64,000 bases of DNA from Deltaproteobacteria bacterium. Its GTDB lineage: Bacteria; Myxococcota_A; Polyangia; Polyangiales; JADJMO01. Shown in pieces: positions 63,343 through 64,000 of this stretch; within the stretch, counting starts at the first letter, position 1; every line of letters begins with the position of its first letter. The notes under the pieces were generated by a model, which was not told where the DNA came from, made no database searches, and worked only from the letters and a program-made list of their open reading frames with translations. The stretch lies in contig JACPFM010000133.1 of assembly GCA_016182965.1 (NCBI GenBank), forward strand, positions 1 through 64,000. Direction: 5' to 3'. Made by a program: the position numbers and the translations under genes.

Positions 63343-64000
63343 CTACCCGGCCGGCAGCTCGCGCGTCGCGTCCCGCCACGTGCCCAGCCGCCAGATCGCG
63401 ATCAGGAGCAGCGTGCGCGACGCCCAGTCGGCGGTGCTGCCCATCCACACGCCCATCACGCCGAAGCCGCGCGAGGTCGCGATCCACGTGACGACGAGGC
63501 GCACCACGAAGCCGCCGAAGAGCGAGACGAACAGCGCGAGGCGCGTGGCGCCGGCGCCGCGCACCGCCTGACCGAGCACCACGCCCACGGCCATGAACGG
63601 CTGCGCGATCGCCACCACGATCAGCGCGCGCGCCGCCTCGGCCTGCAGATCGGCGCGCGGCGTGACCAGCGCGGGCAGCTGGTGGCGCAAGGCGAGGAAC
63701 AAGAGGCCGAACGACGACAAGGTCAGGACGGCGAGCCCGGTCGAGGCCCAGCCGACCCACGTGGCGCGCTCCGGACGACGCGCGCCGAGCTCCTGCGCGA
63801 CCAGGGCGCCGGACGCGGTGGCGAAGCCCTCGACGGTCATGAACGAGATCGCCTCGATGGCGATCAGTGCCTGGTTGGAGGCCATCGCGTCGTCGCCGAG
63901 GCGCGCGATCATCCAGACGAACGCCATGTACGCGACGTGGTAGACGACGCGCTCCGAGGTCGCGTGCAAAGAGAGGCGACGCAGCGCGCGCAGGGCGTCG
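63343..64000 (-). CDS. MATE-family efflux transporter, 3' part
   Basis: At least 219 residues. The 5' part runs beyond the right edge. Transmembrane helices and MATE signatures: SERVVYHVAYMAFVWMIARLGDDAMASNQALIAIEAISFMTVEGFATASGALVAQELG, then FMAVGVVLGQAVRGAGATR and RGFGVMGVWMGSTADWASR. MATE proteins export drugs or metabolites using Na+ or H+ gradients. A shortened, broken copy is at 58090, so the two copies flank the whole 58.5-63.3 kb block. Confidence 0.88.
   Translation of the reverse strand, partial: DALRALRRLSLHATSERVVYHVAYMAFVWMIARLGDDAMASNQALIAIEAISFMTVEGFATASGALVAQELGARRPERATWVGWASTGLAVLTLSSFGLLFLALRHQLPALVTPRADLQAEAARALIVVAIAQPFMAVGVVLGQAVRGAGATRLALFVSLFGGFVVRLVVTWIATSRGFGVMGVWMGSTADWASRTLLLIAIWRLGTWRDATRELPAG

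Overview
The window looks like a chromosomal segment of a GC-rich Gram-negative bacterium, most likely a myxobacterium (Myxococcota, Polyangia-like). The reasons are the very high G+C, the many lipoproteins with TPR- or Sel1-like repeats and cysteine-rich modules, a Ser/Thr kinase on a large repeat scaffold, hybrid two-component signalling, and a sigma region-4-like HTH protein. LolD and a LolC/E permease show that an outer membrane is present. I assign no species. I found no rRNA, tRNA or CRISPR array.

Layout. 1-512: start of groEL and groES behind a perfect CIRCE operator. 860-5005: an unknown gene pair, a lipase-like hydrolase, a small membrane protein and an ArgD-type aminotransferase. 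5358-12312 (minus): infA, then a tightly coupled cell-surface glycan operon (epimerase, DegT aminotransferase, DPM-type glycosyltransferase, ATP-grasp ligase, methyltransferase, flippase-like protein). 12530-16920: an SPW-like membrane protein and two polytopic membrane proteins. 16959-22880 (minus): an ATPase-only kinase-like protein, an oligopeptide ABC importer (binding protein plus two permeases carrying unusual insertions) and a hydrolase. 23466-26000: MerR-like and sigma-like regulators and two envelope proteins. 26075-30600: a scaffold kinase, KptA, a HAD phosphatase and a LysR remnant. 30727-38557 (minus): atpDC, lolD, a TPR lipoprotein, a hybrid histidine kinase and a B12/radical SAM protein. 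38773-40212: upp and a MOSC protein. 40325-43497 (minus): a pseudokinase / vWA / PurA-like cluster. 43655-49909: lipoproteins, a LolC/E permease, lysS and an rluD-like gene. 50017-54219: a zinc-ribbon protein, an L,D-transpeptidase and hipBA. 54255-57870 (minus): a secreted cysteine-rich operon headed by a frameshifted exoprotein. 58090-64000: a rearranged block with a MATE pseudogene, a frameshifted Uma2-like gene, a MITE-like element, a SWIM-SNF2 helicase, a second Uma2-like gene and the 3' part of a MATE transporter.

The signals most worth attention are these. First, the three-gene cluster 40325-43497 pairs a zinc-ribbon pseudokinase and a vWA protein with a divergent adenylosuccinate-synthetase-like enzyme. 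Second, arrays of 7-bp repeats lie in sense orientation directly behind stop codons, and one of them (TCTAGAG) carries a stop in all six frames. Third, there is a MITE-like element with 22-bp perfect terminal inverted repeats. Fourth, two genes look switched off by slippage-prone repeats: a 10-G tract in the large exoprotein and an 11-bp duplication just after the start of a Uma2-like gene. Fifth, the 54-64 kb end carries deletion and duplication scars.

Many neighbouring genes overlap as ATGA or GTGA (for example 6797, 8885, 10000, 18952, 20799, 25330, 31197, 48891, 53005, 55213), which suggests translational coupling inside the operons.
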